Below, one piece after another: positions 11,004 to 22,250 of a stretch of DNA of 64,000 nucleotides (positions are counted from its first letter, which is position 1; every line of letters starts with the position of its first letter). The notes below the pieces were generated by a model. It searched no databases. It was not told the DNA's origin and saw only the letters and a list, made by a program, of their open reading frames with translations. The position numbers were made by a program, and so were the translations under genes. Source of the stretch: Dendrolimus kikuchii (taxonomy: Eukaryota > Arthropoda > Insecta > Lepidoptera > Lasiocampidae); assembly GCA_019925095.2 (NCBI GenBank), contig CM034403.1, forward strand, positions 3,539,690 to 3,603,689, read 5' to 3'.

Positions 11004-11640
11004 AAAACACATAACCGATTCTATTCGTATCGTCGACGATCCTATAAACAATATAAAATCGCTTAGCTTAAACTCATATATACAATTATAATCTGTGTGA
11101 ACGATCTTTTGGAACATTCTAAGTATTTTGCACAACCAGTTTCCGTAGCTTGAATATAATAAACAAATACGAGTGTTGCCGGTACATATAGAGAAGGTAA
11201 GCTTATATCACCTGCACCCACACCAGACTAAAATGGATTTTGTTACCAAGTTTAGTTTGTACTTAGTAGATATTTAAAAGTTCATGCTTCTAATAACTTC
11301 TCATCACATATTTTATAATTTATTTATTTGCTAAGTTATCATAAATATCATATCTAAGCTTAATCATTACAATTAACAATACACTGGATAAATAAGAAAA
11401 CACCACGAAGCCGTTATGTAATGAAAAATGATTTCACAAACGTAACCAATTAAAATGCTCTCTGTACCGTGACGAGAATTCCCAAACTTCGGGAGCGGTA
11501 TCTCATCGCTAATTCCAACTTAATCCTGGCGAAGTTTTACGAGACGATCGCAAATTATTTGACCGCAGAGGAATTTAATTTGTTACTCCCGGATGCCAAT
11601 AACAACAGTTTACTATAATTGTTTTAGGCCTACAAAGAGA
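11004..11640. other. Non-coding, no feature recognised
   Basis: AT-rich; no coding frame or known repeat seen. Confidence 0.25.
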
Positions 11641-11649
11641 TTTTGCTTC

Positions 11650-11775
11650 TTATTCCATTATAGAGGTTGCCTGGAAGAGATTTCTTTAAGCAATAAGGCC
11701 GCACATTATACTATCTTATAGTATTTAAGCTTATTGTGTATTTTTTCTCTGTAATGTTGGTGTCCAATATTATAT
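11650..11775 (+). mobile_element. G family LINE 3' end
   Basis: GAGGTTGCCTGGAAGAGATT, AATAAGGCCGCA and a following AT-rich tail match the G family terminus. No coding part. Confidence 0.5.
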
Positions 11776-11800
11776 ATTATTAATAGTTTTTTGCCTGCAG

Positions 11801-11848
11801 TTTCGTATGAGTGTACCTTATGACGTCATAAGGTACAGTCGTACGAAA
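11801..11848. repeat. 48-bp near-perfect palindrome centred on TGACGTCA
   Basis: TTTCGTA... and ...TACGAAA are inverted around an exact TGACGTCA at 11821-11828, with TACCTTA/TAAGGTA on either side. Only two mirrored positions mismatch. TGACGTCA is the consensus CRE/ATF-bZIP site. It could be a tiny foldback element rather than a control site. Confidence 0.6.
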
Positions 11849-11904
11849 TCTATCAGGCTGTGACTTTCTGCTAGTTTATAAAAAACTCAATTTAAAAAAA
11901 ATTG

Positions 11905-12265
11905 TCTCCATATTTTTTTATTTTTTTTTTAAGGCAGGGGAAATGCTATTTACGCATAATACTGGGTCCTTTGCAAGGGATTAGACCATAGTTGATCATG
12001 GAGGCTTTATCCTTTAATAAGGGGCAATCCAAACAGTAATCAACCAGCTTGTGTGGAGACTCGAGAAGTTGCACGGGCAACAACCACTACCCACTAAAGC
12101 ACCCTCCTCCCATGTGCCCCGCGCTTTTTATGTAGGAAAGGCTGAGACTTAGAACGTAGTTACGCCCAGTCCGATCCAGCGCAAAAAGTGCCTGAATGTG
12201 CCCCGGAAATCAGAACACATCCACTTCGTCAGCGGGGGTTCTCTCCCTATTTATTGTAACACTTG
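11905..12265 (-). mobile_element. Probable retroposon (poly-T at the left end)
   Basis: A T-rich leader at 11918-11931 is followed by ~330 bp of unusually GC-rich, non-coding sequence (phrases AGGGATTAGACCATAGTTGA, CCACTACCCACTAAAGCACC, CACATCCACTTCGTC). This is the layout of a minus-strand, poly-A-tailed SINE or LINE 3' end. Family not recognised. Confidence 0.35.
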
Positions 12266-12279
12266 TCATCTACCAAATA

Positions 12280-12430
12280 GGTGAATGAATGAATGAAAAC
12301 ACTTTATTGTTCACCAAAATTAAAAAACTACGGTATTAAAAACTAGATATAATAAATGTTGAACAAAGGGCGGCCTTATCGCTTAAAGCGATCTCTTCCA
12401 GGCAACCCCATAAACTAGGAAAATCATGAA
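12280..12430 (-). mobile_element. G family LINE 3' end
   Basis: (TGAA)n then CACTTTATTGTTCACC and GGCCTTATCGCTTAAAGCGA ... CAGGCAACC. Same terminus as 13375 and 28090. Confidence 0.6.
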
Positions 12431-12859
12431 ACATGACAGTGGCGGTGTAGACAATAAATAATGAAATACGTAAATAAAAAATCTATCTTATATACTGTGT
12501 GGCGAGGTAAATACAGCCGACATGCGCTCGGGAATGTTCGTCCAAATTATTATAGTTTAAGTGATTAAGTACCTAAGGCTCATGTAAACAGTTATTTCTA
12601 ATATATACAATACAGTTTGAAATATATGATCGTTTAATTTTACCGACACCCATAACTATATAAACACAGTACATATCATAATACATACGGAATAAGCAGC
12701 ATTATTCTACCTGAGAGGACAAAAATAATTTAAAACCATGATTTTAAAAGAGGATAACTATATATACAAATAGGTATAGTATATATAGTATTATTTAACG
12801 TGTATACGCGAACTGCTACTCTATTTAATTCTATCTCTACTGATAGAAAGCTGTAACCA

Positions 12860-13225
12860 TGCTGTAACGTCGTTTATGCTTCGACTCCTTCGTCTGAGGG
12901 GGTGCAAGTTATCTGCAATGGAATTTCATTTGAGACGCGCCCGGATGCCGGCAGCGCGGCCATCGATAGTACAGTGTGGACCGAGCCGAATGTCAGGGAT
13001 GCCGGACGAGACGCTCAAAGGCGTCTTATTAATTACTAAGATGCACCCGCGGCGATGCTTATGTTAAATAAATAACAAAATTTAATTATAAGCGAACTGT
13101 GTCAAATTGAGAGAAAAGACGAACGGGAGAATTTTGAAGGGTAGCGGGAAGAAAGAGCACGCACGTACCTGTTTGATGAAGCGATGTATATCGGCGACTC
13201 CTCTGCACTCACTGCACTTCACACT
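12860..13225. promoter_or_regulatory. GC/CpG-rich island, possible promoter or first-exon region
   Basis: This stretch stands out from its AT-rich surroundings by its density of CG dinucleotides (GACGCGCCCGGATGCCGGC and similar) and is not a recognised repeat. The frame from the CCA at 12856 stays open for ~57 codons without an ATG. On the minus strand ATCAAACAG|GTACGT (donor at about 13167) follows a short open stretch, which would suit a non-coding first exon. No TATA box or start codon is convincing. It could be the start of the docking-protein gene or of an unseen minus-strand gene; neither is proven. Confidence 0.25.
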
Positions 13226-13374
13226 TTCACCTTATTAATTATGTTATAATTTATTTAGTATATATTTACATGCGGTAGTATATTTTATATTAAAGATATT
13301 TACAGTATTTGGTAAATTAGTGGTGCGGGCGTGGAGCAACATATATTTTTTTATATTAATTTATTTTATTGATG

Positions 13375-14300
13375 AGATGACATGAGAGAGAGAACACTTT
13401 ATTGTACACCAAAATATACAATTACAAAAACAGACCATATTTACAAGATTTTCTAGGCAATACAATAAGCGGCCTTATCGCTCAAAGCGATCTCATCCAG
13501 GCAACCTAAACGAAAGAAATTAGAATCAGACGATATAGGTGGTGCAGAAAAAAGGCAATAGATACATAAATGATAATTATGACTTAAGATAAATAGACAA
13601 ATTGTAGTTTTTGTTTTGTTTTGTATTGTATTATTTAATTCCTTTTTTATTTTATATCTAATTTTCCAATATTGCATCAAATTTGTTATAATTTTCTTAT
13701 AGTTGTATGAGCCAAATGCGTAACAAGAATTATTTTTTTAGTGGCAACTTAGTTGATATGTGTATTAAGTTATGTGTTTCATATTGTAAGAATTATAATT
13801 ATTGTATGTTTCGCAAATAAATTAAATAATTAATTAAATTAAATAAATAATAATAAATACTCAACCTAATTTAAGAAATAAATATACAAATACATACATA
13901 TATACATAGTCATATATATACAATAATACATAAGTTATTATAATAAATGTATTAGCATGATTATATTCTGTTAATCAGACATAGCTATTTGTAGACAAAT
14001 AGTGTTTTCTGAGCAAATTTCTAAATGTTGGTAAGGATTTGGCCTCTCTGACAGTAAGAGGCAGCATATTCCAAAGTTTGACAGCCTGCACCGTAAAAGA
14101 ATTATCATAATAGGATGAAGTGTGTGCAGGCGTCATAAGTTTTCGGTACGTATCATGGCGCAAATTGTGGGCAGTGGATAGGCGAAGGAATTTAAAACGT
14201 TCCTTAAGGTACTGGTGACTATTAGGAGTAAATAATATGTTATAAAGGAGAGTGTGAATGATTGACGCGCGTGCGAGAAAGGTAACACGCCGTCAGATTT
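13375..14300 (-). pseudogene. G family CR1-like LINE: RT C-terminal remnant and 3' UTR
   Basis: On the minus strand, 14163-13975 encodes the C-terminal signature of CR1/jockey-type LINE proteins: TVQAVKLWNMLPLTVREAKS followed by FRNLLRKHYLS. The preceding ~40 codons (14300-14163) lie in another frame, so the copy is frameshifted. The 3' UTR runs to 13375 with the G block GGCCTTATCGCTCAAAGCGA and a TTTATTGTACACC tail. The RT catalytic domain is absent. Confidence 0.7.
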
Positions 14301-14600
14301 GAAGGAGTAATTTAAATTAATAAAATAAAAGTTTGTGTACATCGACAGAAGGTTGCTTAGGCGATATCGTTTATAGTGAAATTAACAGAAGTTTAAATTC
14401 CGATTTGCATATTCGCAACAAAACAAGTTCATTGAGTAAATGAAAATCTAGCAAATTGTTCGCTATTTTTTACGATAATACAGATACTTATATCAACTTT
14501 AACGAAATGCCATTTGAAACCTATTGTTTTAGCTTTTGGAGGTGACGCCATGTTTTGACAAGCATAACACACTGACAAATGCATGACAAGAAAATATATA
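14301..14600. other. Non-coding, no feature recognised
   Basis: AT-rich sequence without an open frame or identifiable repeat. Confidence 0.2.
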
Positions 14601-14832
14601 TTTTTTTATTACAGGAGTTCAGCAGACAGGCAGACGGCCTACTTGATGGAAAACGGTTACCATCGCCTGTGGACATTTGCAACACCAAAGGTGCTACAAA
14701 TGCGCTGCTAATCTCTTAAGGGACACTGGAACCTGGTCACTAATGCCGGAACACAACTCAAGGTTGTTATGGCGACATACTTTAGACCAGGGGTGGTAGC
14801 CGTCCAGTCGGGCAAATGCCCTACCACCTGGC
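14601..14832 (-). mobile_element. D family SINE-like repeat, short form
   Basis: Starts with the T-rich reverse of the CAATAAAA tail and GGAGTTCAGCAGACAGGCAG, and stops exactly at CCACCTGGC. Three other copies stop at about the same point, about 75 bp short of the full-length form. Confidence 0.65.
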
Positions 14833-15492
14833 AAGATATATATATCGTGTATATTCCCCGAAGGCGACTTCTTTAGCCTCCGTCACGGCGTAGAAAAAGT
14901 AATTATTGCTTCTAATTCCGTAGACAAAAAAGGGCTACAAAATCCTAAATCCTAATTAAATACGAGAGACAAAACATACATATATGCAAACAATGTATTT
15001 ATCAATATATACATACCAAAACGATTGGTAGATTACAATGAATAGCATCTTAGGAATGTTCGATGTAAATTTAAATTTCCATTTTCAAATAGGACTGTAA
15101 AGGGATGTCGTTTAATAAAATTGAGTTGTATTAAAGAGCGATGCTCAATGTAAGGTCCCATTGAATAGCGCGCGGGTGGCGTTGAAAATAATTTCGCTCA
15201 CAAAGAGCTGTCTGGTGCAGCGGCTTCGACGGACCTCTGCAATCTTGTCGCATAGATATAGAAAGAAAGTTAGAAGGGAATGATTTACTATTATTTGTTT
15301 TATTGAAGATTGCTTGCGACTTCGTTTGAATGACGATTGTTAGCATTCTAATATATATGGCAGCTGATATGTATTTATAGGACATGTAATTAAATTATAG
15401 TTGTAGTAATAACGAGTTTAGTAATGTCAGAATCTAATAGATTATGTATATGAAACTATGTAAGTAATTGTGTATATGTATATGTATATACC
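14833..15492. other. Non-coding; one unexplained GC-richer patch
   Basis: Mostly AT-rich. 15135-15290 is GC-richer and open for ~48 codons on the plus strand and ~84 on the minus strand, but neither product is recognisable and no splice sites fit. Left unassigned. Confidence 0.25.
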
Positions 15493-15494
15493 TA

Positions 15495-16773
15495 GTCTTG
15501 CCATAAATATTGTAACAAAGATTTTTTTTTTCTATTGCAAATAACATTTATAAGTTTTACAGTGTCTTAGTTTAATATATAAATATAAAAAGCTTATTCG
15601 AAGTGGTCTTCATTGGCTGCAATACAGTCCTTTGAACGTTGAGGCCAGTTATCAATAGAAGCACGCACTCTTACCATGGGAAAATTCTTCACTGCCAATC
15701 GTATGGATTGTTTTAGGGACTCCAAATTATCATGGCGTTTAGAGCAAGCCGTACTCTCTAAAACTGACCATAAATCATAATCCAGCGGATTAAGATCGGG
15801 ACTAGAGGACGGCCAGTCTTCAGCTCTGATGAAGTCCGAAACGTTCGTTTCCAACCAAGACTGAGTGGACCGAGCTTTATGACCCGACGGCGAGTCTTGC
15901 TGGAAGGACCATTCTTGGTTATTGAACATGATGTTGTTAAGGGGCTTAACTACCTTCTTAAGAATGATATCTTGATACACTTGTGCCGATGTTTTGATAC
16001 CTTTTTCACAAAAATATGGCTCAGTCACTCCTTCATAGCTAACATCCCACCAAACCATCACTCAAGACGGATAATGCCCACGTTGCACTCTGTCGACTAA
16101 TTAAGAAGCTTCCTTAGAGCTTTGAGCATAAATACGGTCATTTTGTTTGTTAAAATGTTGCTCAATTATAAAAATGTTCTCATCCGTAAAAAAAAAAATT
16201 CTGTGACCTCCCTTTGCGTACCGCTTCAGTAGTTGTTTCAATTTTACCACCCTATTATTTTATAAATTATGAGTTAAGAAATGACCAGTGCGTCTCTTAT
16301 AGGCTGCAAATCCTAAGTCACCTTTTAAAATACGCGACATGGTTCCAGGTGATATCTTCATATCCCGAGATAAAATCTTTTACTTTCAGACAGGATTTCT
16401 TCGAATTGTATCCCTTACTGCTTTGATCACCTTTTTCGTACGAACACTACGTGGACGGTCAGATCTTTTTCTGTCACAAACAAAGGAGGTCTCATTGTAC
16501 CTATTAATAGCCCGGTACACAAACATTTGACTAATACCAAGCGTATGAAGAGTTTTAAAAATTGCATTTGGCTCCATACCTACTTTGTGTAATGCAATCA
16601 CAGCGATTCGGTTCTTTTTATCGCCCCACTCCATTTTAATATCGCAAAATGTTGTACAATGTATTGGCGCCAAAATGAGAAAACACAATGAACAATCATA
16701 TAGAAATGACAGATTCCAAATTCAAATGTAATATTTTGTTTCTTTTTAATTGTAACAGTATTTATGGCCAGAC
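15495..16773 (-). mobile_element. Mariner element, DD37D (maT-like), copy 1
   Basis: Inverted ends GTCTTGCCATAAATATTGTA (15495) and, reversed, GTCTGGCCATAAATACTGTT (16773) are each flanked by TA (15493-15494, 16774-16775), the Tc1/mariner target duplication. Length is 1,279 bp, usual for the group. It belongs to the same family as 41748-43037. Confidence 0.85.
15594..16688 (-). pseudogene. Mariner transposase (DD37D), broken
   Basis: A cut-and-paste transposase. The N-terminal half lies in 16688-16386 (start MEWGDKKNRIAVIALHKVGM at about 16635, then the helix-turn-helix region and RSVRTKK). The C-terminal half is open from 16061 to 15594 with WWDVSYEGVTEPYF, FQQD and SSSPDLNPLDYDLW. Counting from the D of FQQD to the D of PLDY gives 37 intervening residues, so the triad is DD37D, as in the maT group first described from moths and other invertebrates. 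The middle (16385-16062) is shifted out of frame: the first catalytic Asp (T-D-E) sits beside an A-run at about 16188-16197. Not functional. Confidence 0.8.
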
Positions 16774-16775
16774 TA

Positions 16776-17189
16776 AGTATATGCGAACATTCGCTATTTA
16801 CAGATGGCATCACTTGAGATATCCGACCGTTTACGGAAATCGGTTGATTTTCGCTTAAAAATATAAAAACGACGTGTTTGTTGGGAAAGATTATTCAGTA
16901 GCGATCTATGTACTTACATAGCAGTAAAAGCCAAAGTGAAGTGTGAAGTCGATGATTGGAATTCTGTTTAGATGTGAAATGTAAAATAAAGTGTTGATAT
17001 TACTTGATTGATATAGCTCAACGTGCCACACGATGTTCATATTCATATCGCTTTTTTGGATAAAAAGAATATTATCTAAACATAATCACATATACAGGCC
17101 TGATAAAGTATCATTAATAAATAATCGGCAGATAAACACACACACTGCATATCATGCATGCAAAAAAAAAAATATGACCACGTTTCTGA
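16776..17189. other. Non-coding, no feature recognised
   Basis: AT-rich; 16915-17000 has a non-repeat look (AAGTGAAGTGTGAAGTCGATG) but no coding frame. Confidence 0.2.
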
Positions 17190-17725
17190 ATATCGCAAAA
17201 AGCTGGAGTGGTTGCCTATCTCACTTCGCCGGAATGCTCATCTTCTCAACTTACTATATCGTATACTGTTTATACCTTAAACCCCTCCTTATCTTAAGGA
17301 ATGTTTCAACTTCCTTCATAATAATCTCCTGTTAATGGCACCTGCACACTCTTCAACATTTTATTCCAACTCCTTCGCCATGCAGGCTGTCTTACTTTGG
17401 AACTCTTTGCCGACTGATGTCAGAAAAGCTAAATCTTTTGCCATATTTAAAAATTCACTTAGGAATCATTATGTAAGTCTTACGCAATAATGTATGTGCT
17501 AGTTTACAATAGACTGTAATCTGCTGTCCGTGTATGTCATATTTTTCTTTTTTCATTTTCTATGTTGCATAATAATTACAGATAATTTAACTTTGAGTCA
17601 GGTTGCGTGGAAGAGATCGCTTTTAGCGATAAGGCCGCCTTTTGTTTTACCAAGTAACTATTGTCTTGTTGTGCATTTTTTTGTAATTTCTGTTTTGGTG
17701 AACAATAAAGTGTTGTCTATGTCAT
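17190..17725 (+). pseudogene. G family CR1-like LINE: RT C-terminal remnant and 3' UTR
   Basis: 17200-17490 translates, in pieces, to the CR1/jockey end pattern: LEWLPISLRRNAHLLNLLYR, then FAMQAVLLWNSLPTDVRKAK and FKNSLRNHYV. At least one frame change is needed. The 3' UTR has GTGGAAGAGATCGC, AGCGATAAGGCCGCC and GGTGAACAATAAAGTG. It confirms on the plus strand the structure inferred at 13375-14300. Confidence 0.7.
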
Positions 17726-17914
17726 GCAAGTTACGCTTGTGTTGTGGGTAATATACAACGGACCCCTTTAGGGCCGATCCCAAACACCCAGACCATAGTA
17801 AATAACGGAAAGTTCGTTTCCGAAATTTATCATGTCAGGAATGGAACCCAGATTTCTTTGTTGCTGTGAGTGAGTCCAGGCAAAGGCTTAGCCCGCCCAA
17901 CCACAGAGGTAGTC
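17726..17914 (-). mobile_element. E family tRNA-derived SINE
   Basis: Minus-strand copy of the family best seen at 22694-22941. The internal promoter is decayed here (B box GGTTCCATTCC). It abuts the G family LINE end directly. Confidence 0.6.
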
Positions 17915-18034
17915 AAATAAAAACTTACAATCCCTCAACTGAAGATGGTCTTATAATTTTATGACAATTGCAATTGCCATGTTTTGAGTATGTATGAAAA
18001 CATCGCGACGAAAGAGCATAATAGAACGATAAGC

Positions 18035-18325
18035 TTTTCTTTTATTACACGAGTCCATCTGATGGAAAGTAGTTACCATCGCCTATGGATATTTTGTAAC
18101 ACTAAAGGTGTTACTAATGTGCTGCCGCTTTCTAAAGTGAGAATGGAGCCTGGTCACTAATACCGGAACACAAGTCAAGGTTGTTGTAGCGGCATCTACA
18201 CCAGGGGTATTAGCCATCCAGGCGGGCAAATGCCCTACCACCTGGCTGTCAGTTGTTTTGTCTCATCTTACGACTGGCAGCCCGGCCAGAAGAAATCGTA
18301 TATATTTCTCTGTTCCTACACGCAT
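18035..18325 (-). mobile_element. D family repeat, near full-length, decayed
   Basis: Runs from the TTTATTACACGAG end to the TTTCTCTGTTCCTACACGC end. About 20 bp of the CAGACAGGCAGACGG segment are missing near 18052. Confidence 0.6.
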
Positions 18326-18835
18326 AGAATGACTGATAGCATGGTGCGGGTATACCGTTCGCCCCGAGATCCGAGTCCAACAGCGGAACATTTATTTATT
18401 TAACATTTATTTACTCATGTTTTGTACAGTAAAACAAAACAAATTAATTTATGAACAACCATAATACATCATAGAGCGTAATCATCTTGTCAGTGCCTAA
18501 ATTGAAAATAATGGTCAATTTTGAATCAATTAGACAATGCGGGTGGGTGGTCCTAAAATCTATAATACGCGTTGTCTGTGTTAGGGTAGACCTATGAACA
18601 AGCTTAAAGATAAGTGGCAATTAAATTGTTGAAATGAATTAATTTTGTATTGGTCATTAGGCGTGTAAGTCGAGTATTTTTTGGTAAGCTCTTAAACCTA
18701 TATTTGACGGGTTATTTCTGTCTTTTAATTTGGATGAATCAACTAAAGGGATCCCAATAAGCGTAAAATGGATTCAGTCAATGTCATTGAGTGCGTATCC
18801 TTTCACTTCTGTGCCTTTCAACCAAATTGTATCCC
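18326..18835. other. Non-coding, no feature recognised
   Basis: No long frame. 18382-18440 (AACATTTATTTATTTAACATTTATT) is low-complexity; the rest is unassigned. Confidence 0.2.
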
Positions 18836-19070
18836 TTTTTTTTTTATTGCAGTTGTTCAGCAGACAGGCAGACGGCCGACTTGATGGAAAGCGGTTACCA
18901 TCGCCTATGAACATTTGCAACACCAAAGGTGCTACAAATGCGCTGCTGCTCTCTTAATGGAGACTGGAACCTGGTCACTAATGCCGGAACCCAACTCAAG
19001 GTTCTTATGGCGGCATACTCTAGACCAGGGGTGGTAGCCATCCAGTCGGGCAATTGCCCTACCACCTGGC
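18836..19070 (-). mobile_element. D family repeat, short form
   Basis: T-tract, then GTTGTTCAGCAGACAGGCAG, ending at CCACCTGGC like copies at 14601, 37228 and 55788. The flanks (CCAAATTG before, CAAATTTG after) look like a slightly decayed target duplication, which supports the short form as a real insertion unit. Confidence 0.65.
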
Positions 19071-20024
19071 AAATTTGTTTGATCCATCTAATATCAACAT
19101 AGAAAAGTGATGCCCGTGCATCTGTCTATGTATATCATTACCAGTCCTATTCTCAGGTTGTCAAAAGTGAAACGCAGAATTATAATTGTATTTAACCCCA
19201 GGGAGGTGCCGTATTATTTCTCTTCTATTTTTTTTTTTTCAAACATTGATTCATTTTTAACCAACCCAAAAAAAGAGGAAGTTCTCAATTCGTCGGGAAA
19301 AACATACACAAAAAAAAGTTTTATTTTTATGTATGTTCACCGATTACTCCGAGATTTATGATCCGATTTACGTGATTCTTTTTTTGTTTGACGCGGAATA
19401 GCTGCAATTTGGTCCCTTAACAATTTAACATATTTTGGCCCAGTAGTATTCATTTTATGAACATTTTTTATCAAAAAAATTCCATTCCGTTCCATATGTA
19501 GGTACACCGATTACTCTGAGAGCTATGATCCGATTTACGTGATTTTTTTGAAAATTACTAAGCACCGACTTCAAGATATTTTAGATAATATATATTAATA
19601 ATGCTTAGCTTTAGAAATAAGTTATTTTATACTTTTTAGTTTTTAAAGTCGGTTTTTTTAAACGAAGTTTTTTTTATTTTTATCCTATTATCATATTGTC
19701 ATCACGCCTGTTTCTCATAGGGGTAGGCAGAAACGATAAATGTCTACGTGCTACGAGCTTGACATACCTCTTGCTTCATCTACACGTGTATGTATGAAGA
19801 GATTAATGAATCTCTTTATACAGACACGTTTATTAGTATATTTATAGCTGACATTTTAATTGAACCTATATAATATTGACAATCATTAATTAAGTAATTA
19901 TTTTATTGACGTTATTTGAATTGTATATACTGTGCACTCTTTTAATGAGTCCACACATCAGGACTTTTATTCTAAGTGATTTGTATTGTGACATATTAAT
20001 GTGTGTGCTGTGTGTGTTGTGTTA
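19071..20024. other. Degraded repeat with internal duplication, then AT-rich DNA
   Basis: The phrase ACCGATTACTC(C/T)GAGA followed by TATGATCCGATTTACGTGAT occurs twice (about 19337 and 19506), so 19300-19570 holds a two-unit duplication. Nothing is recognised from 19690 to 20024. Confidence 0.3.
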
Positions 20025-20210
20025 TCTTATATATGTATAAAAATGAATCGTAGAAATGTATATACGCACATAACTTGAGAACGACTTTACCGATTTTGAT
20101 TAAACTTTTTTTTGTGTGTTTAGGTGGAATTAGACCCGGTAGGTGGCACTAGAATCGGGGCCTAGATTTTTATTTGTTCAGGGCAAGACAACGTCTGCCG
20201 GGACAGCTAG
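20025..20210 (+). mobile_element. Helitron-like element (GCCGGGACAGCTAG end)
   Basis: Starts TCTTATATATGTATAAAAAT after an A and ends ACGTCTGCCGGGACAGCTAG before a T. It contains ACCCGGTAGGTGGCACTAGA, the landmark of this family; close relatives at 22042-22250, 43687-44021 and 55433-55640. Confidence 0.7.
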
Positions 20211-20400
20211 TAAATATATAAATAAATAAATTACAGGTGCTATTTATCTAGCAATTGTTTAAGACAGTAGACTATTATAGTTAACGGAGTATTAGGAGTG
20301 TTTGGCAAGTAACATCATGCTGTGCAGTTTTTATTTTCTAAGAATGCGTAAAATTACTCTAAAATGAACAACAGTGGTACGATATTGATAGTTTTCTATC

Positions 20401-20710
20401 CGTGCAGGAACGGAGAAAGAATACAATTTCCTGCAGCCGGGCGGCCTATCGTAACAGGTGACTTAACAACCCACAGCCAGGTGGTAGGGCATTTGCCCGA
20501 CTGGATGGCTACCACCCCTGGTCCAGAGTATGTCGTCATAACAACCTTGAGTTGTGTTCCGGCATTAGTGACCAGGTTCCAGTTTCCCTTAAGAGTGCAG
20601 CAGCGCATTTTAGCAACTTTGGTGTTGCAAATGTCCATAGGCGATGGTAACCGCTTTCCATCAAGTGGGCCGTCTGCCTGTCTGCTGATCTCCTGCAATA
20701 AAAAATAAAA
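20401..20710 (+). mobile_element. D family repeat, full-length
   Basis: Reads CGTGCAGGAACGGAGAAAG ... GTAACAGGTGACTTAACAAC ... CCATCAAGTGGGCCGTCTG and ends CTCCTGCAATAAAAAATAAA. The A-rich 3' end and ~310 bp length suggest a retroposed SINE. It lies just upstream of the first visible docking-protein exon. Confidence 0.7.
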
Positions 20711-20729
20711 AAGTTTTTGAGTAATATAT

Positions 20730-20890
20730 GATGTGAACTGTGCAATCAGTCAAATGTGGCCTTTTGAGTTTTCACAAGAACTGTTGAATGGAGTCAGTTG
20801 TAGCCTACAATTCAACTGCGCTACCTATGTGAAGACAAACATAAGAATTGGCTGTATGGATTAAGATTCCTTTGCCTGCCTTTGTGGAGA
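20730..20890 (+). repeat. J family repeat
   Basis: ATGTGGCCTTTTGAGTTTTC ... ACAAGAACTGTTGAATGG matches 30170-30320 and 31020-31200. Terminal structure unknown. Confidence 0.4.
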
Positions 20891-20997
20891 AATTATACTA
20901 CTTAACGGAGTATTAATGTCCTGATATATCTGAATGTTCCATACATTGTCATCCCTTTTAGCAATGAAACATAAAAATACTGATCGTACCTTTCCAG

Positions 20998-21170
20998 ACG
21001 TTTTGGCGTGGTCGACAAGAGGTTCTGCGTGGAAGGTGGCTCCAGGTGCGGGAAGGGGGAAGGACTTTTCGTCTTCGCCACCGAAAGTGGGCGGGAACTC
21101 ACCGATCTGCTGAACATGCACAGCCACGAGGCCCAGTCAAGGTTGAGCGTCGCTTCGAGGAGTGGATCAG
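20998..21170 (+). CDS. Docking protein (Dok-like), exon with the C-terminal part of the PTB domain
   Basis: First visible coding exon of a tyrosine-kinase docking protein. The acceptor CTTTCCAG ends at 20997 and the donor GTGAGG starts at 21171. The exon begins in phase 2 and ends in phase 1. It encodes RFGVVDKRFCVEGGSRCGKG followed by EGLFVFATESGREL, the last strands and helix of an IRS-type PTB domain. The EGGxRCxxGEGLFxFxT wording is closer to Dok 4/5/6 than to IRS1. PTB domains bind NPxY-type phosphotyrosines on receptors; the protein acts as a membrane-proximal adaptor. All five exons together give 670 residues with no frame break. The PH domain and the first part of the PTB must lie on exons upstream, not located here. 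An IRS or FRS2 relative is the main alternative. Confidence 0.75.
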
Positions 21171-21398
21171 GTGAGGGACTCGACAAGTAGGAGAATCTTA
21201 ATGCCGTTACGATGTCAACTGTTACATGCTAGAACGGTATGCCTGCGAAATGAAAGTCAGTTATATATCAGCACACTGGAATGAGACGTTTATTAAGTAG
21301 CAATAGATACAACACTTCCTCTACTCAGCTTTTTACATAAAAATTAATACTATGTAGCACAACTTTTTTTCTCAAGTTTTCGCGACTAGTATATATAA

Positions 21399-22029
21399 TA
21401 AAACTACATTTTTATGGTTTTAAACGCGGTAATTTATTTGATTTTTATTATTCTGACGTTTCGGCCACTATTCAGTAGCCGTGATCACGGAAGACGAGAA
21501 TGTCAAGTGTCAATGAGTATTGTTAAAGTTTTATTTAGCCTTTCGCCAACTTGTTCATTTTAATTATTTAGTTTTAATTTTGTTTATGGTTATTATTATT
21601 ACCCTATGGGAGCTTAATCAAATTTACCACCGCTTCGCAACATGTTGTGGCTTGAAGAGAAGAAGCGGCGCAAGAAACTCTTCAGCAAACATACCTAGTT
21701 CTAATATTTAATATAATATTAAAATGGGTAGGAGGTGAAAATTGTTACCTCCCAACAATTTTAATATTATATAAAATTACAGCTGTTGCGAAGCGGTGTT
21801 AATTATATTACGCTCCCATAGAGTAAATAATAACCATAAACAAAATTAAAACTAAATAATTAAAATGAACAAGTTGGCGGTAGGCTAAATAAAACTTTAA
21901 CAATACTCATTGACACTTGACATCTTCGTCTTCCGTGATCACGGCTACTGAATAGTGACCGAAACGTCGAAATAATAAAAATCAAATAAATTACCGCGCT
22001 TAAAACCGTTAAAACGTATTTTTATTATA
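21399..22029. mobile_element. Foldback DNA element with long inverted arms (copy 2)
   Basis: Lies in docking-protein intron 1 (of those visible). Arms ~21399-21555 and ~21870-22029 are reverse complements (ACGTTTCGGCC / GGCTACTGAATAGTGACCGA and so on). The middle is longer than in copy 1 and includes TTCGCAACATGTTGTGGCTT and AAGAGAAGAAGCGGCGCAAG, shared with 46130-46190, plus a second inner inverted pair at 21703-21775 (AATATAATATTAAAATGGG...). Confidence 0.7.
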
Positions 22030-22041
22030 AAACAACTTTTA

Positions 22042-22250
22042 TCTTAATATATATAAATTACGTGTCACGTTGTTTGTCCGCGATGGACTCCTAAACTACT
22101 TGACCAATTTTAATCAAATTTGCACACCGTGTGCAGTTTGATCCGATTTGAAAGATAGGATAACTTACATTTGGACCCGGTAGGTGGCGCTGGAATCGGA
22201 TTCTAAATTTTATTTCTTCAGGGCAGAACAACGTCTGCCGGGACAGCTAG
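22042..22250 (+). mobile_element. Helitron-like element, 209 bp
   Basis: A|TCTTAATATATATAAATT ... ACGTCTGCCGGGACAGCTAG|T. Nearly the same length and sequence as 55433-55640, so these two are recent relatives. Intronic. Confidence 0.75.

Noticed and set aside
15131..15385. GC-richer patch open on both strands as an exon of the docking-protein gene
   Set aside because: Neither strand gives PTB or PH residues, and no phase-2 donor fits the next exon.
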